Shown piece by piece: positions 19,150-27,408 of a DNA stretch of 64,000 bases. Below the pieces are notes generated by a model that was not told the origin of the DNA, did no database searches, and was given only the letters and a program-made list of their open reading frames with translations. Both the position numbers and the translations under genes were made by a program. The DNA lies in assembly GCF_946481145.1 (NCBI RefSeq), contig NZ_CAMLMJ010000006.1:62001-126000 (forward strand). Direction: 5' to 3'. Source of the DNA: an uncultured Sediminibacterium sp. (GTDB lineage Bacteria > Bacteroidota > Bacteroidia > Chitinophagales > Chitinophagaceae). Each line of letters starts with the position of its first letter. The first letter of the stretch is position 1.

Positions 19150-19488
19150 GGTAGGTGGAGATCTGAGGATATTTAAGAAGCCAAAGGTTAAAATATATAA
19201 TTGCTTTCACTAATGTATATTTAAATTTCTACATATGGTTGTTTAGAAACCCTTTATTTTTAATGGTATTTATGTATTAAAAGATGTGCTGTGCATAATT
19301 ATTTCTTTTTTCAGTCTGTCGATTATTATGTTTAAAATTTTAAGGATGTTTTTACTTCAAAACGTACCAGATTTTTTTATTATTCAATGAATCTTCCCTG
19401 AAATAACGTAAACCTGGCATATAATTATGCCCATAAAATTGGGTAAAGTATATAACAAAAGGTGTCTTTTTAATATTACTGAATTGAT
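19150..19488. other. intergenic, nothing identified
   Basis: This AT-rich 339 bp region lies between two convergent genes. I see no gene, RNA or strong hairpin in it. Confidence 0.4.
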
Positions 19489-20565
19489 TTAGTAAGTGTG
19501 TTCATTATAGTAAAAATGAGAGAATAGGAATTCCATCTGTGCCTTTATTATAGTAATGCGCTCGAGAATATTCTCCAAATCTATTTCGATGACTCCATTT
19601 TCCAATACATAAAATTGATCCTGAAATTTTAGATCAAATGGGTATCTGGGGAAATCAGTACGTGCCTTTTTGTCTGGCGACTTAATTCTTTCAAACAATT
19701 CTCCAATATAATGCTTGAGATTTTTTGTGGCTTCTTCGAAATCCTGCATCTTTAACTCAAGTAGTGTTTCTTGGACCACCTTAATTTTATCATATAATGT
19801 TTGGTATAATTTGCTTACGTCATGTGTATCTTCGAATTTTTCCTGTATACCAAGTTTGCGATTCAATGTCCAAATAAGTGATTTAAGATAAAGTTCAATT
19901 CCATGGTTTATGTTATGAAAAATTGGAAAAATTAAAATGTCTGCTTTTTTGTGTCTATTATCCGTTAAAGATGCATTCGCCAGTTCGATTCCTGATAATA
20001 TGAATCCATCAGCCATGTTTTTCATATTCAGGATGAAATCAGCAGGTTCAATCCGCCAATTCATAAAAGCCATGTGATCAACATTCCTGTTTCTTGAAAA
20101 TACCTTTTTAGGTTCTGTTTTATCCTGTTTATCTATAATATAAGCAATCAATATTGCCCGCACAATTGCTACGTCGTTCCATAAATTCCTGATGATTCTG
20201 TTCCTGCTATCGTATTCAAAATTTGAATAGGAGATTTCAATTAATGTGATACCATATTTCGGCAGCAATTCTTTTCTCCGGTTATCATTTAGCTTCCTTT
20301 GTTCACCTCTTGGAACACCACTGATGGTCATTTTTTGTGGCTTATCAAAAAAAGCGACTGGTTCGTAGTGTTGTAATTCCTTGTATTCAATAACCAGGTT
20401 TAAGTCTTCATAATAGGCGTCAACAGGTAGTTTTCTGCATTTGCCATTCTTACCAGGATCTCCTAACAAAAAATCGAACTTGTGTTGTTTTGAAGCTTCT
20501 TTTTGCAGGACATAATCACACAAGAGCAATACATAGGCTTCATCGTTTAATTGGTAAATATCCAT
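19489..20565 (-). CDS. PD-(D/E)xK-like nuclease fused to a HEPN-like domain
   Basis: The N-terminal 115 residues of this 358-residue protein resemble a PD-(D/E)xK nuclease: KLPVDAYYEDLNLVIEYKE gives Asp49 and Glu60-x-Lys62, and a later QRKLNDNRRKELLPKYGI then TLIEI fits the alpha/beta continuation of that fold. The C-terminal part (about residues 205-345) is helical, with FHNINHGIELYLKSLIWTL and HDVSKLYQTL, a pattern of HEPN-like domains of the kind seen in stand-alone helical nucleic-acid proteins. No strict R-x4-6-H motif was found, so HEPN RNase activity is doubtful. It has no signal peptide and stands alone. I infer a defence or modification-dependent nuclease; neither domain was confirmed by profile search. 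Confidence 0.5.
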   Translation of the reverse strand: MDIYQLNDEAYVLLLCDYVLQKEASKQHKFDFLLGDPGKNGKCRKLPVDAYYEDLNLVIEYKELQHYEPVAFFDKPQKMTISGVPRGEQRKLNDNRRKELLPKYGITLIEISYSNFEYDSRNRIIRNLWNDVAIVRAILIAYIIDKQDKTEPKKVFSRNRNVDHMAFMNWRIEPADFILNMKNMADGFILSGIELANASLTDNRHKKADILIFPIFHNINHGIELYLKSLIWTLNRKLGIQEKFEDTHDVSKLYQTLYDKIKVVQETLLELKMQDFEEATKNLKHYIGELFERIKSPDKKARTDFPRYPFDLKFQDQFYVLENGVIEIDLENILERITIIKAQMEFLFSHFYYNEHTY

Positions 20566-20666
20566 GCGGGTAATGACTTACAATTCTTAAATAAAACTAA
20601 TTTAGTATATTTCCTATTTACTAACCCATCAGTATTATTTAAGTTTAGCGCAATGCTTAGAATGTT

Positions 20667-20719
20667 TTTTCAGTACCGTGTACTGAAAACCTGGGAAAGG
20701 GGCGGTTTTCTAACCGCCC
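20667..20719 (+). promoter_or_regulatory. two tandem hairpins upstream of the LytTR gene
   Basis: A perfect 10-bp inverted repeat (TTTTCAGTAC, CGT, GTACTGAAAA; 20667-20689) is followed by an 8-bp GC-rich hairpin (GGGCGGTT, loop TTCT, AACCGCCC; 20700-20719) with a short T-rich tail. The second resembles an intrinsic terminator, yet no plus-strand gene precedes it, so it is either an attenuator or regulator-binding DNA. The first could be an operator. Confidence 0.5.
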
Positions 20720-20727
20720 TTTATTGT

Positions 20728-20735
20728 TATATTTG
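20728..20735 (+). promoter_or_regulatory. Bacteroidota -7 promoter motif
   Basis: TATATTTG matches the Bacteroidota -7 consensus TAnnTTTG exactly, 57 bp upstream of the TTG start of the response-regulator gene. A clear -33 TTTG is not visible at the ideal distance; the GC-rich hairpin occupies that place. Confidence 0.4.
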
Positions 20736-20791
20736 TTTTACCCAGGTGAGTACACGGGCTGAGCGTGGTAAACATTTAAACGCATCAGTCT

Positions 20792-21532
20792 TTGACCGCT
20801 ATTATCATCGAGGATGAATTACAAAGCAGGAACCAGTTGGATTCCCTGATAAAAGAATATTGTCCAAGGGTAGAGGTTGTGGGTATGGCATCAAATGTCA
20901 AAGAAGGCATAGACCTCTTCCAGCGATTTTCGCCAGCACTTATTTTCCTTGATATTGAACTTGGTGCCGAATCTGGGTTTGACCTTCTTACCCAAATTGG
21001 AAATTATCCTTATCAGGTCATCTTTACAACTGCCCACGAACGATATGGCGTGAGGGCCATCAAATTTTCGGCACTTGATTACCTGTTAAAACCCATTGAA
21101 CCCAGTGAACTTATTCAAGCTATTTTGAAGGCAACTGAGCTATCACAACTTAAAGGGGGAGGCGCACAGGTCCAACATTTACTTAAAGAGTTGCATACCA
21201 AAATAGGGCAGGAGAAAATGATTGCGATTCCACAAAGCCGAGAGATCCGCTTTCTGCAGGTTTCTGACATTGTTTATTGCCTCTCTTCCAATAATTACAC
21301 CACTATTTTTCTAAAATCGGGCGAAAAGCTGGTGGCATCCAAAGGCATCTATTATTTCGATGATCTTTTACAACCTACGGGTTTTCTTCGCACCCACCAA
21401 TCTTACCTGGTCAATACGCGTTTTATACGCAGTATAAAAAAGGAATTTGAACTTGAACTATTTGATCACACCCTTATACCCATTGCGAAACTAAAACTCG
21501 GCGAAGTCAAAAAAGTGATGCTCGGGAAATAA
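20792..21532 (+). CDS. LytTR-family response regulator
   Basis: The 246-residue protein has a receiver domain (TAIIIEDELQSRNQL with the acidic cluster, phospho-acceptor Asp in LIFLDIELG at about residue 55, and Lys in LDYLLKPIEP at about 105). A LytTR DNA-binding domain follows (residues 140-246: REIRFLQVSDIVYCLSSNNY, GFLRTHQSYLVNTRFI). The start is TTG at 20792; no better ATG fits. It converges on the histidine-kinase gene, six bases apart at the 3' ends, and the two very probably form a two-component pair. The target genes are unknown; the hairpins upstream may bind the regulator. Confidence 0.9.
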   Translation: MTAIIIEDELQSRNQLDSLIKEYCPRVEVVGMASNVKEGIDLFQRFSPALIFLDIELGAESGFDLLTQIGNYPYQVIFTTAHERYGVRAIKFSALDYLLKPIEPSELIQAILKATELSQLKGGGAQVQHLLKELHTKIGQEKMIAIPQSREIRFLQVSDIVYCLSSNNYTTIFLKSGEKLVASKGIYYFDDLLQPTGFLRTHQSYLVNTRFIRSIKKEFELELFDHTLIPIAKLKLGEVKKVMLGK

Positions 21533-21537
21533 AGGTA

Positions 21538-23067
21538 TTATGCAAACCAGTTTACAAACCTAAGTGTTGCTTCAAAACTGGTTTCGGTTTCGGTGAAATC
21601 AAATTCAATGGGTGTTTCAGGATGAAGGCTTGAAAAATGCTTCAGACGCTCTTTGGTAAATGTCAAGCCGTAACCTCCAGCCGTTTGAACCTTCGCAACA
21701 ATCCCGGCCTTAGAATTTGTTACCTGAATCAACATATTGTTGGATTCTTTTCTAATCGAAAGTGCAAGTTTTCCGTCTTTTACCGCACCATGTTTCACCG
21801 CATTTTCAATCAAGGGCTGTGCCAGCATTGGAGGCACTTGTATTTCGTCAGGGTGGATATGATCATCAATGCTTATCGAAAAATTAAAACCAAAACGCAG
21901 TTCCTCAATGCTGATGTATTTCTCCAGCAAAGCAATTTCTTCCTTAAGGCTAATCAATAGCTTATCGGCATTGTTTAATGTCTCGCGCATAATCAGGGAA
22001 AAAGTTGTGAGGTATTCATTGGCCAGTTTATTCTTTCCCCCGGAAACCAGCCCCTCGATTGAGCTCAATGCATTGAAGATAAAATGGGGGTTAAGTTGGG
22101 ATTGAATGGTTGTTAATTGTTCCTCCAGTCTTTGACGTTGGGCAGTTATTAATCGAATATTCCTTCTAAAATACCAGCGGGTAATGATGATTACTATGGT
22201 AATCAATAAAACTACTGCAGTAAGCCTTACCCATAATAATTGGTGCCAAAACGGCGAAATGTTTATGGTATATGAATTTATGTAGGGTTGTCCTAGATAC
22301 CTTAATTCTAATTTGTAAATATTATCACTTGGGAGATTTGGGAGCGTAAGTACATGACCACTTGTTTGCCAAATGGCAGGTAATTGATCTTTACTATTGG
22401 TTATTCTATATTGTACAGATGAATCTGTAAGCAACCCAAAGGATTTGAGTTTCAGTTCCAAATTTGTGCCCGCTTTCATTGAAATGGAGTTTCCTTTAAT
22501 ACTCGTAAACCCTTCAGGCAGAATATTGATTCTCTTAATTTGTCTTGCTTTGTGCGTTTGATCGATACTATCAACAGACTTAGGAAACCTAATGGCTATT
22601 ACTATAGGTATAATCGGCTGACATTTGAATACGATTGATTGAACCAATTTATTTGGTTTATTAAACCATCTTAATTCAAGTGTTTGCGTCTCGTTTAAAA
22701 TTGTATCTATTAATAAATGTCTTTCATTGGGCTTTGTTATTATATCCTGAAAAATGATATTGTAGTCCAAATATAATTTAGATACTAGATCCTTTTTTTG
22801 ATCAATTGATAATGGTTTGCCAATTTGAAGTAAGTGATCAAATTCAACAGGTTGCAGCGTCCCAATATTCCAAATCCTGATTCTTCCCGTTCCAATGGTA
22901 AAAACTTTCTTCTGATCAAAAGTATAAATGATTGGATCTGATTCTATTAAAAGTGGAATACCTGATATTATACAAATTGTTTGCTTTCGGATTATTTGCT
23001 GTCCAATTATATTACTATTAGTAAACAGCATCAGCAAGATAATAATAGCTGATTTCATGTATCCCAA
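21538..23067 (-). CDS. LytS-type sensor histidine kinase
   Basis: The 509-residue protein starts with a signal peptide (MGYMKSAIIILLMLFTNSNI). A periplasmic sensing part of about 240 residues ends in a Y_Y_Y-like beta domain (YKLELRYLGQPYI). A transmembrane helix (LTAVVLLITIVIIITRWYF) follows, then a His_kinase (PF06580-type) dimerisation segment, QLNPHFIFNALSSIEGLVSG, in which the His is the phosphorylated residue. The ATPase has its N-box in PLIENAVKHGAV and a glycine-rich box in GYGLTFTKERL. It pairs with the convergent LytTR regulator. Sensor ligand is unknown. The convergent rather than tandem arrangement of the two partners is slightly unusual. Confidence 0.88.
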   Translation of the reverse strand: MGYMKSAIIILLMLFTNSNIIGQQIIRKQTICIISGIPLLIESDPIIYTFDQKKVFTIGTGRIRIWNIGTLQPVEFDHLLQIGKPLSIDQKKDLVSKLYLDYNIIFQDIITKPNERHLLIDTILNETQTLELRWFNKPNKLVQSIVFKCQPIIPIVIAIRFPKSVDSIDQTHKARQIKRINILPEGFTSIKGNSISMKAGTNLELKLKSFGLLTDSSVQYRITNSKDQLPAIWQTSGHVLTLPNLPSDNIYKLELRYLGQPYINSYTINISPFWHQLLWVRLTAVVLLITIVIIITRWYFRRNIRLITAQRQRLEEQLTTIQSQLNPHFIFNALSSIEGLVSGGKNKLANEYLTTFSLIMRETLNNADKLLISLKEEIALLEKYISIEELRFGFNFSISIDDHIHPDEIQVPPMLAQPLIENAVKHGAVKDGKLALSIRKESNNMLIQVTNSKAGIVAKVQTAGGYGLTFTKERLKHFSSLHPETPIEFDFTETETSFEATLRFVNWFA

Positions 23068-23175
23068 AATACAAAATACTTATAAATATTCTCGAATTCA
23101 CAACAGATTGTACTGAATTCACAATAGACAGTTCAGTAAAGTATTTGTAAAACAGTTTTGGTGAAAATTCATCTT

Positions 23176-23604
23176 ATGCGACCAAAATTTTTACCAGTAC
23201 TCTTTAGCCTTATATGCTTTTCTTGCACTAAACTCAATTCAGGACAATTAAACGGAACACTAAAATATGCACCTATATTCTCATCCTCTAAACAAGCATT
23301 TGATCAAATTAACCAATACTTAAGTGAGTATTATCCAAATGAAAAACTTATAAATGTTGGTAATATTTCCAATATCCAGAGTTTAAAGAAGACTATGGCA
23401 ATAGTTTTTTATCAAACTAATACTGGAGAGCATAATATGCTCGTTGAACGAAATGAGTCTGAGATTGAAAGTTTTAGTCAAAGAGTAACCGTTTGTGAGG
23501 GGACTGAATGTAATTGTAAGGTTACCGCCATTATAGATAATCAAGGCAATGTTACGATTGATTGCAACTGTGGTAGTTGTGCCATGATTTCAACCGAATT
23601 ATAA
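23176..23604 (+). CDS. small cysteine-rich lipoprotein
   Basis: With ATG 23176 (MRPKFLPVLFSLICFSC) the product has 142 residues and a lipobox (LICFSC) whose cysteine would carry the lipid anchor. The C-terminus holds a cluster of six cysteines (TVCEGTECNCKVTAI, DCNCGSCAMI), which suggests disulfides or metal binding. No family recognised. It lies between the histidine kinase, with which it is divergent, and the AraC regulator, whose start is 3 bp after its stop, so it is probably co-transcribed with the regulator. Confidence 0.55.
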   Translation: MRPKFLPVLFSLICFSCTKLNSGQLNGTLKYAPIFSSSKQAFDQINQYLSEYYPNEKLINVGNISNIQSLKKTMAIVFYQTNTGEHNMLVERNESEIESFSQRVTVCEGTECNCKVTAIIDNQGNVTIDCNCGSCAMISTEL

Positions 23605-23607
23605 TCT

Positions 23608-24588
23608 ATGTATCTTTTCCCCGGATCGCAGCTGATGGCTGGTTTGCGTAATCCAGCGAAAATACCTGAAAGGCTGCGATCCTTTTTGATTGAAGGTTTT
23701 GATTCTTCCTATCTTGAAGGCAATGGATACGCACAATTGTGCCAACATTATGATCATGGGGAGGCAGATATCTATCAATACCATGTCTTCACCTCCAAAC
23801 CAGTCCAGTTGTTCTCCAAATCCGAAACGGTCAGGTGGGTGATGGGGTACTGGCCGAAAGGAGGGATGCGGGCCAGTTTCTATGAAAAGGATAATTTGGA
23901 TGTCCAACCGCATACGGTCTTTTTCTTTCAGACCCAACCCGGCAAGGAAATCAGGTTTACTATCCCGGGAGGACAATTTCAGATATGCTGTTGTTGTTTC
24001 AAGGTTGGTTTTGAATCCATTCTTCAAACATTTTACCCTGTTGTCCTTTCCTCAGAAATTCAATACCCTATTATCCTGGATAATATCAGTTTCCGGTTTC
24101 AATATGCCTGGGAAATGATGCTCCCTTCCAAGCATAATCAAAAACTTTTGTCAGGCTATTATGCTGCCCAGATCAGGGTATTATTGGATGTGTTTAGTGA
24201 ATTATATCTGGAACGGAAGGGCAGTAATGGATACGATCAATTACATCCTGATGTAGATCCTGCGATTGTACATAAAGCCTACCTAGTTAAAAAAGTCATT
24301 GAGGAAAGGTATGGCGACCAGCTTGGTCTTGCTGCATTATCAAAAGCAGTTGGTTGGAACCTCCAGGGGCTTAAATCAGGGTTCTTAAAAGTATTTGGGC
24401 TTAGTCCGCATCAATATATTATACAATACCGGATGCGGGTGGCCTATGAACTCATTCAGCAAAGCGAAACGCTTAATATCCAGGCTATTGCCCTTCAATG
24501 TGGTTACAAACAGCCCCATCATTTTATCAAACAGTTTAAGGGAATTTATGGAAAGACACCCGGGGAGGTGAGGAGGGGTGGTGCTTGA
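23608..24588 (+). CDS. AraC-family transcriptional regulator
   Basis: The 326-residue protein has a C-terminal AraC/XylS double helix-turn-helix (about residues 225-325): LGLAALSKAVGWNLQGLKS, then MRVAYELIQQSETLNIQAIA, CGYKQPHHFIKQFKGIYGKT and PGEVRR, the classical AraC signature. The N-terminal 215 residues form a sensor domain of unknown ligand with a CCCF cluster near 130. It follows the small lipoprotein gene by three bases. Such regulators usually activate nearby or transport genes; the target here is not evident. Confidence 0.88.
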   Translation: MYLFPGSQLMAGLRNPAKIPERLRSFLIEGFDSSYLEGNGYAQLCQHYDHGEADIYQYHVFTSKPVQLFSKSETVRWVMGYWPKGGMRASFYEKDNLDVQPHTVFFFQTQPGKEIRFTIPGGQFQICCCCFKVGFESILQTFYPVVLSSEIQYPIILDNISFRFQYAWEMMLPSKHNQKLLSGYYAAQIRVLLDVFSELYLERKGSNGYDQLHPDVDPAIVHKAYLVKKVIEERYGDQLGLAALSKAVGWNLQGLKSGFLKVFGLSPHQYIIQYRMRVAYELIQQSETLNIQAIALQCGYKQPHHFIKQFKGIYGKTPGEVRRGGA

Positions 24589-24829
24589 TCTTCGGTCAAT
24601 TTGCTTTTGGAAAGGTTGTGAGTTAATGTTGTTTTTTGAATTGCTGATCATGATTCACAATTCATAATTCTCAATTTTTCGCATTGTGCATTGTATTTAC
24701 ATTTTGATTGGGCAAGCTGAGATTCGGCCATAAAATATTGTTGGACAGACTATAAATGTTCTATGGTTGAAGAGGGACGACAGTTTCTGGAGCCATAGGG
24801 CGACTATTTTAAGTGTTTTACCAGTATCC
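24589..24829. other. intergenic, nothing identified
   Basis: The stretch between the AraC gene and the abiE operators holds no gene that I can support. A few partly repeated AT-rich words (ATTCACAATTCATAATTC) occur near 24655-24670. Confidence 0.4.
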
Positions 24830-24896
24830 TGTTATATTTTTCGTGAATTTTATAACAAATCGTATATTTGTTATGTTTTTCGTGAAAATTATAACA
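24830..24896 (+). promoter_or_regulatory. duplicated operator and promoter of the AbiE module
   Basis: Two 28-bp copies (24830-24857 and 24869-24896; starts 39 bp apart) each have inverted arms TGTTATA/G and TATAACA around a TTTTTCGTGAA core. Between them lies TATATTTG (24863-24870), an exact TAnnTTTG -7 motif. The second copy ends two bases before the start codon. Known AbiEi antitoxins autorepress by binding inverted repeats upstream of their operon, so this is very probably the antitoxin's binding site. Confidence 0.75.
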
Positions 24897-24897
24897 G

Positions 24898-25533
24898 ATG
24901 GAGAGCGTTCAAGCACAAATAAAGGAGGAAGTCACGGGTAAAGATGGCGAATTAGTATTTCCGGAGGATTTCATCCGGCTGGGAAGTACTCAGGCAGTCC
25001 TGATGGCATTGTCAAGACTGGTTAAAGAAAAAGAACTTGTCCGACTGGCGAAAGGTATTTACCTAAGACCCAAAAATGATCCCCGCCTGGGAATGATTTT
25101 ACCTTCTATTGAGCAAATCGCCCATGCCGTAGCCGAAAAGGATCATGTACGCATTCGGCCAACGGGAGCTTATGCGCTCAATAAACTTGGGATTTCCACC
25201 CAGGTACCTGTTAAAGTTGTTTTTCTTACGGATGGACATCCTAAGTCTATCAAAATTGGGAAAGGAAGGCTTATATTCAAAATGACCAGCCCGAAACGGT
25301 TGGCAGCGAAAAACGACACTGTATTCCTTGTAAGCCAGGCTCTTCAGGCACTAAAAGGTAATATTGAGGATAATGAACCTATTTATAACAAACTGCTTAC
25401 CGCACTTAGCCAGGTTCCCCTGGATGAGATCAGGTCGGATGCCCGTTACGCTCCACAAAGCGTTACCCGCATACTCCTCAAGATGGCAGATAAAATAGCA
25501 GCTAATGACCCAGTTTTTACAATTAAGCGTTGA
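24898..25533 (+). CDS. abiEi: AbiEi-like antitoxin (DUF6088 type)
   Basis: The 211-residue protein matches the DUF6088/AbiEi family: an N-terminal winged helix (LGSTQAVLMALSRLVKEKEL, VRLAKGIYLRP) and an antitoxin body with YALNKLGISTQVPVKVVFLT. In type IV toxin-antitoxin systems it represses its own operon and counteracts the nucleotidyltransferase toxin without stable binding. The start is ATG 24898, directly after the second operator copy. It overlaps the toxin gene by 29 bp, typical of the module. Codon use is normal for the region. High confidence in the family. Confidence 0.85.
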   Translation: MESVQAQIKEEVTGKDGELVFPEDFIRLGSTQAVLMALSRLVKEKELVRLAKGIYLRPKNDPRLGMILPSIEQIAHAVAEKDHVRIRPTGAYALNKLGISTQVPVKVVFLTDGHPKSIKIGKGRLIFKMTSPKRLAAKNDTVFLVSQALQALKGNIEDNEPIYNKLLTALSQVPLDEIRSDARYAPQSVTRILLKMADKIAANDPVFTIKR

Positions 25534-26524
25534 AGATCGCAAGATACTTATTGCTCAGGTCAGTACCCAATTAGGTCTTACAACACAAGCCATTGAAAAA
25601 GACTGGTGGGTGACTTTGGCATTGAAGGCATTGTTTTCACTACCGATGCGGGAGCATTTTATCTTTAAAGGAGGAACTTCTTTGAGTAAGGGCTGGAAAC
25701 TGATTGAGCGCTTTTCAGAAGATATAGATATCGCACTGTCACCTGAAGCATTTAAAATGTCTTATGAGACCGAGCCCAGTCATTCTTACGTAAAGCGGCT
25801 CAAACGAGCGGGTTGTGCATACACCACTATGATTATCAAAGAAGCATTGGAATCACAATTAATCCAGATGGGGGTTCCAAACAATTCTTTCCGTTTAATC
25901 GCAGCAGAAGTACCGGCAAACCGGCCAGATAAAGATCCGCAAACCCTCTTTTTGCATTTTTCCTCCCTATTTGAGCCAGGGGGCTATATGTTGGACCCGG
26001 TAAAAATAGAAATAGGGGTGAGAGCGCTAAGGGAACCTTTTTCAAGTGTTACCATCCAGTCGATTCTTGGCAAAGAGAATGGGAGTCCTGTGTTCGAAGA
26101 AATACCATTTGATGTACTGGCGGTAGCACCCCGGAAAACATTTATAGAAAAAATGATGTTACTGCATGAAAAATATTTGCAGGGCATTGACCCAGTTACA
26201 GCAGAACGACAATCCCGGCATTTATATGACCTGTATCGAATGACTAAACAAGGGATTGCAGAAGAGGTAATTGAAGATCAGGCATTATACCAAGTATTGC
26301 TTCAACACCGTTCTCATTATGTTCGTTTAAAAGGAATAGACTATGCCAAAATGCAGTTACACCAACTTGTATTCATTCCACCGGATGGACACCTAGATTT
26401 TTTCAGGAATGACTATAATATGATGCGGGAACAAATGATGTATGGTGATGTGCCTGATTTTAGAAAAATTATGAATGGATTGTCCTATCTAAAGCAGATA
26501 ATTGCTTCAAATATGACTAGCTAG
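25505..26524 (+). CDS. abiEii: AbiEii-like nucleotidyltransferase toxin
   Basis: The 339-residue protein contains the AbiEii/DUF1814 signature: FKGGTSLSKGW (about residues 56-66) and RFSEDIDIALSP (about 70-81), where the two aspartates bind metal for nucleotide transfer. Later KTFIEKMMLLHEKY and RHLYDLYRM belong to the toxin body. Family knowledge: these toxins inhibit growth by nucleotidyl transfer, in some members onto tRNA, and give abortive phage resistance. It appears full length and forms an operon with the antitoxin gene. Activity untested. Confidence 0.87.
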   Translation: MTQFLQLSVEDRKILIAQVSTQLGLTTQAIEKDWWVTLALKALFSLPMREHFIFKGGTSLSKGWKLIERFSEDIDIALSPEAFKMSYETEPSHSYVKRLKRAGCAYTTMIIKEALESQLIQMGVPNNSFRLIAAEVPANRPDKDPQTLFLHFSSLFEPGGYMLDPVKIEIGVRALREPFSSVTIQSILGKENGSPVFEEIPFDVLAVAPRKTFIEKMMLLHEKYLQGIDPVTAERQSRHLYDLYRMTKQGIAEEVIEDQALYQVLLQHRSHYVRLKGIDYAKMQLHQLVFIPPDGHLDFFRNDYNMMREQMMYGDVPDFRKIMNGLSYLKQIIASNMTS

Positions 26525-26575
26525 AACATCACTAATCGGTACTCGTTCGATTTTACCTCATTATTATAGTTTTGG

Positions 26576-27034
26576 GTGCTTCGTAATCTGGGAGCAGGGG
26601 ACAGGTACACCGTATAGGGTATTGAAGTGGATGTGATGCCAACCCATGATGATGCCATTGGCTTTTCCAATATATGATACCCGAAAGGTTTTGAAATGCT
26701 GTATTTTATGATTCAGGGGGGGGGAAACCGCATTCACATCTTTTCACCTCCTTATTTTATTGCCTCTAAGCTGGAAGCCTTTAAAAGCAGGGGTAATCAT
26801 GATGGTAGAACCAGCAGTGATTTTGAAGACATCGTATTTGTGCTTGAAAACAACAGTCGGGTCTGGGAGGAAATGGATAATGCCGATGAAGATGTAAGGA
26901 TGTATTTACAGCAAACATTTGGTCAACTAATGCGCGAACCATTTTTTGAAGAATGGGTAGATGCGCATGCAGGATATGGAGTTATTCCAGCTACCGTATT
27001 TATTCTTGAAAGGCTGGATATCTTTTTGTATTAG
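26576..27034 (+). pseudogene. truncated nucleotidyltransferase-like gene
   Basis: The readable frame begins without a start codon (LRNLG...), runs through a TAG, then GIEVDVMPTHDDAIGFSNI, then a TGA where the family would have Trp, and finally a 112-codon open part with IFSPPYFIASKLEAFKSRG and TSSDFEDIVFVL. This is the C-terminal region of a family of small nucleotidyltransferase-like proteins that I recognise from conserved phrases of this kind. The N-terminal catalytic part is missing and two nonsense codons are present, so it is inactive. Confidence 0.65.
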
Positions 27035-27040
27035 ATTTTC

Positions 27041-27304
27041 AGCCTATGATTTACTAAGTTCCATCCTGCACTGCAATTCTATGAAGGGGATTATGAAACA
27101 ACGTTTTATGGTTACTATGGAAGGGATAATTTTCTAGAACTGGCACAAAGTCTCTCCATTCTTCCAAAACGAGCAGAAAGAATCCTGCAAACATTCCCTA
27201 ATAAAAAGGACAAAGTAATTCAAATGATAAAGGAATCTTTTTTAGCAAACGATCTCAAAGTGATTTTTCTTAAGCATTTAGAAGACAAAGTCTGTCGAAT
27301 ATGA
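27041..27304 (+). pseudogene. HipA C-terminal remnant
   Basis: The first frame reads SAYDLLSSILH, matching the HipA_C phrase 'SPAYDLLS'. After a frameshift another frame gives FYGYYGRDNFLELAQSLSIL then PKRAERILQTFPNKKDK, which fits the end of HipA. The kinase core and the partner HipB are absent. It is a decayed HipA-type toxin gene directly behind the abiE pair and the broken nucleotidyltransferase. Confidence 0.55.
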
Positions 27305-27408
27305 GTTTATGAATTTTTGGGATAAACAAAACTTCTTAAAATTAGTTTCAAATGAATAGCTTATAAACTCCTTATAATCTTTGTAACCAAATTGGTATTT
27401 TTAGTATA

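Noticed and set aside
20551..20817. An 88-codon plus-strand frame over the LytTR leader
   Set aside because: It runs through the hairpins and promoter motif and has no family resemblance; it is a chance frame.
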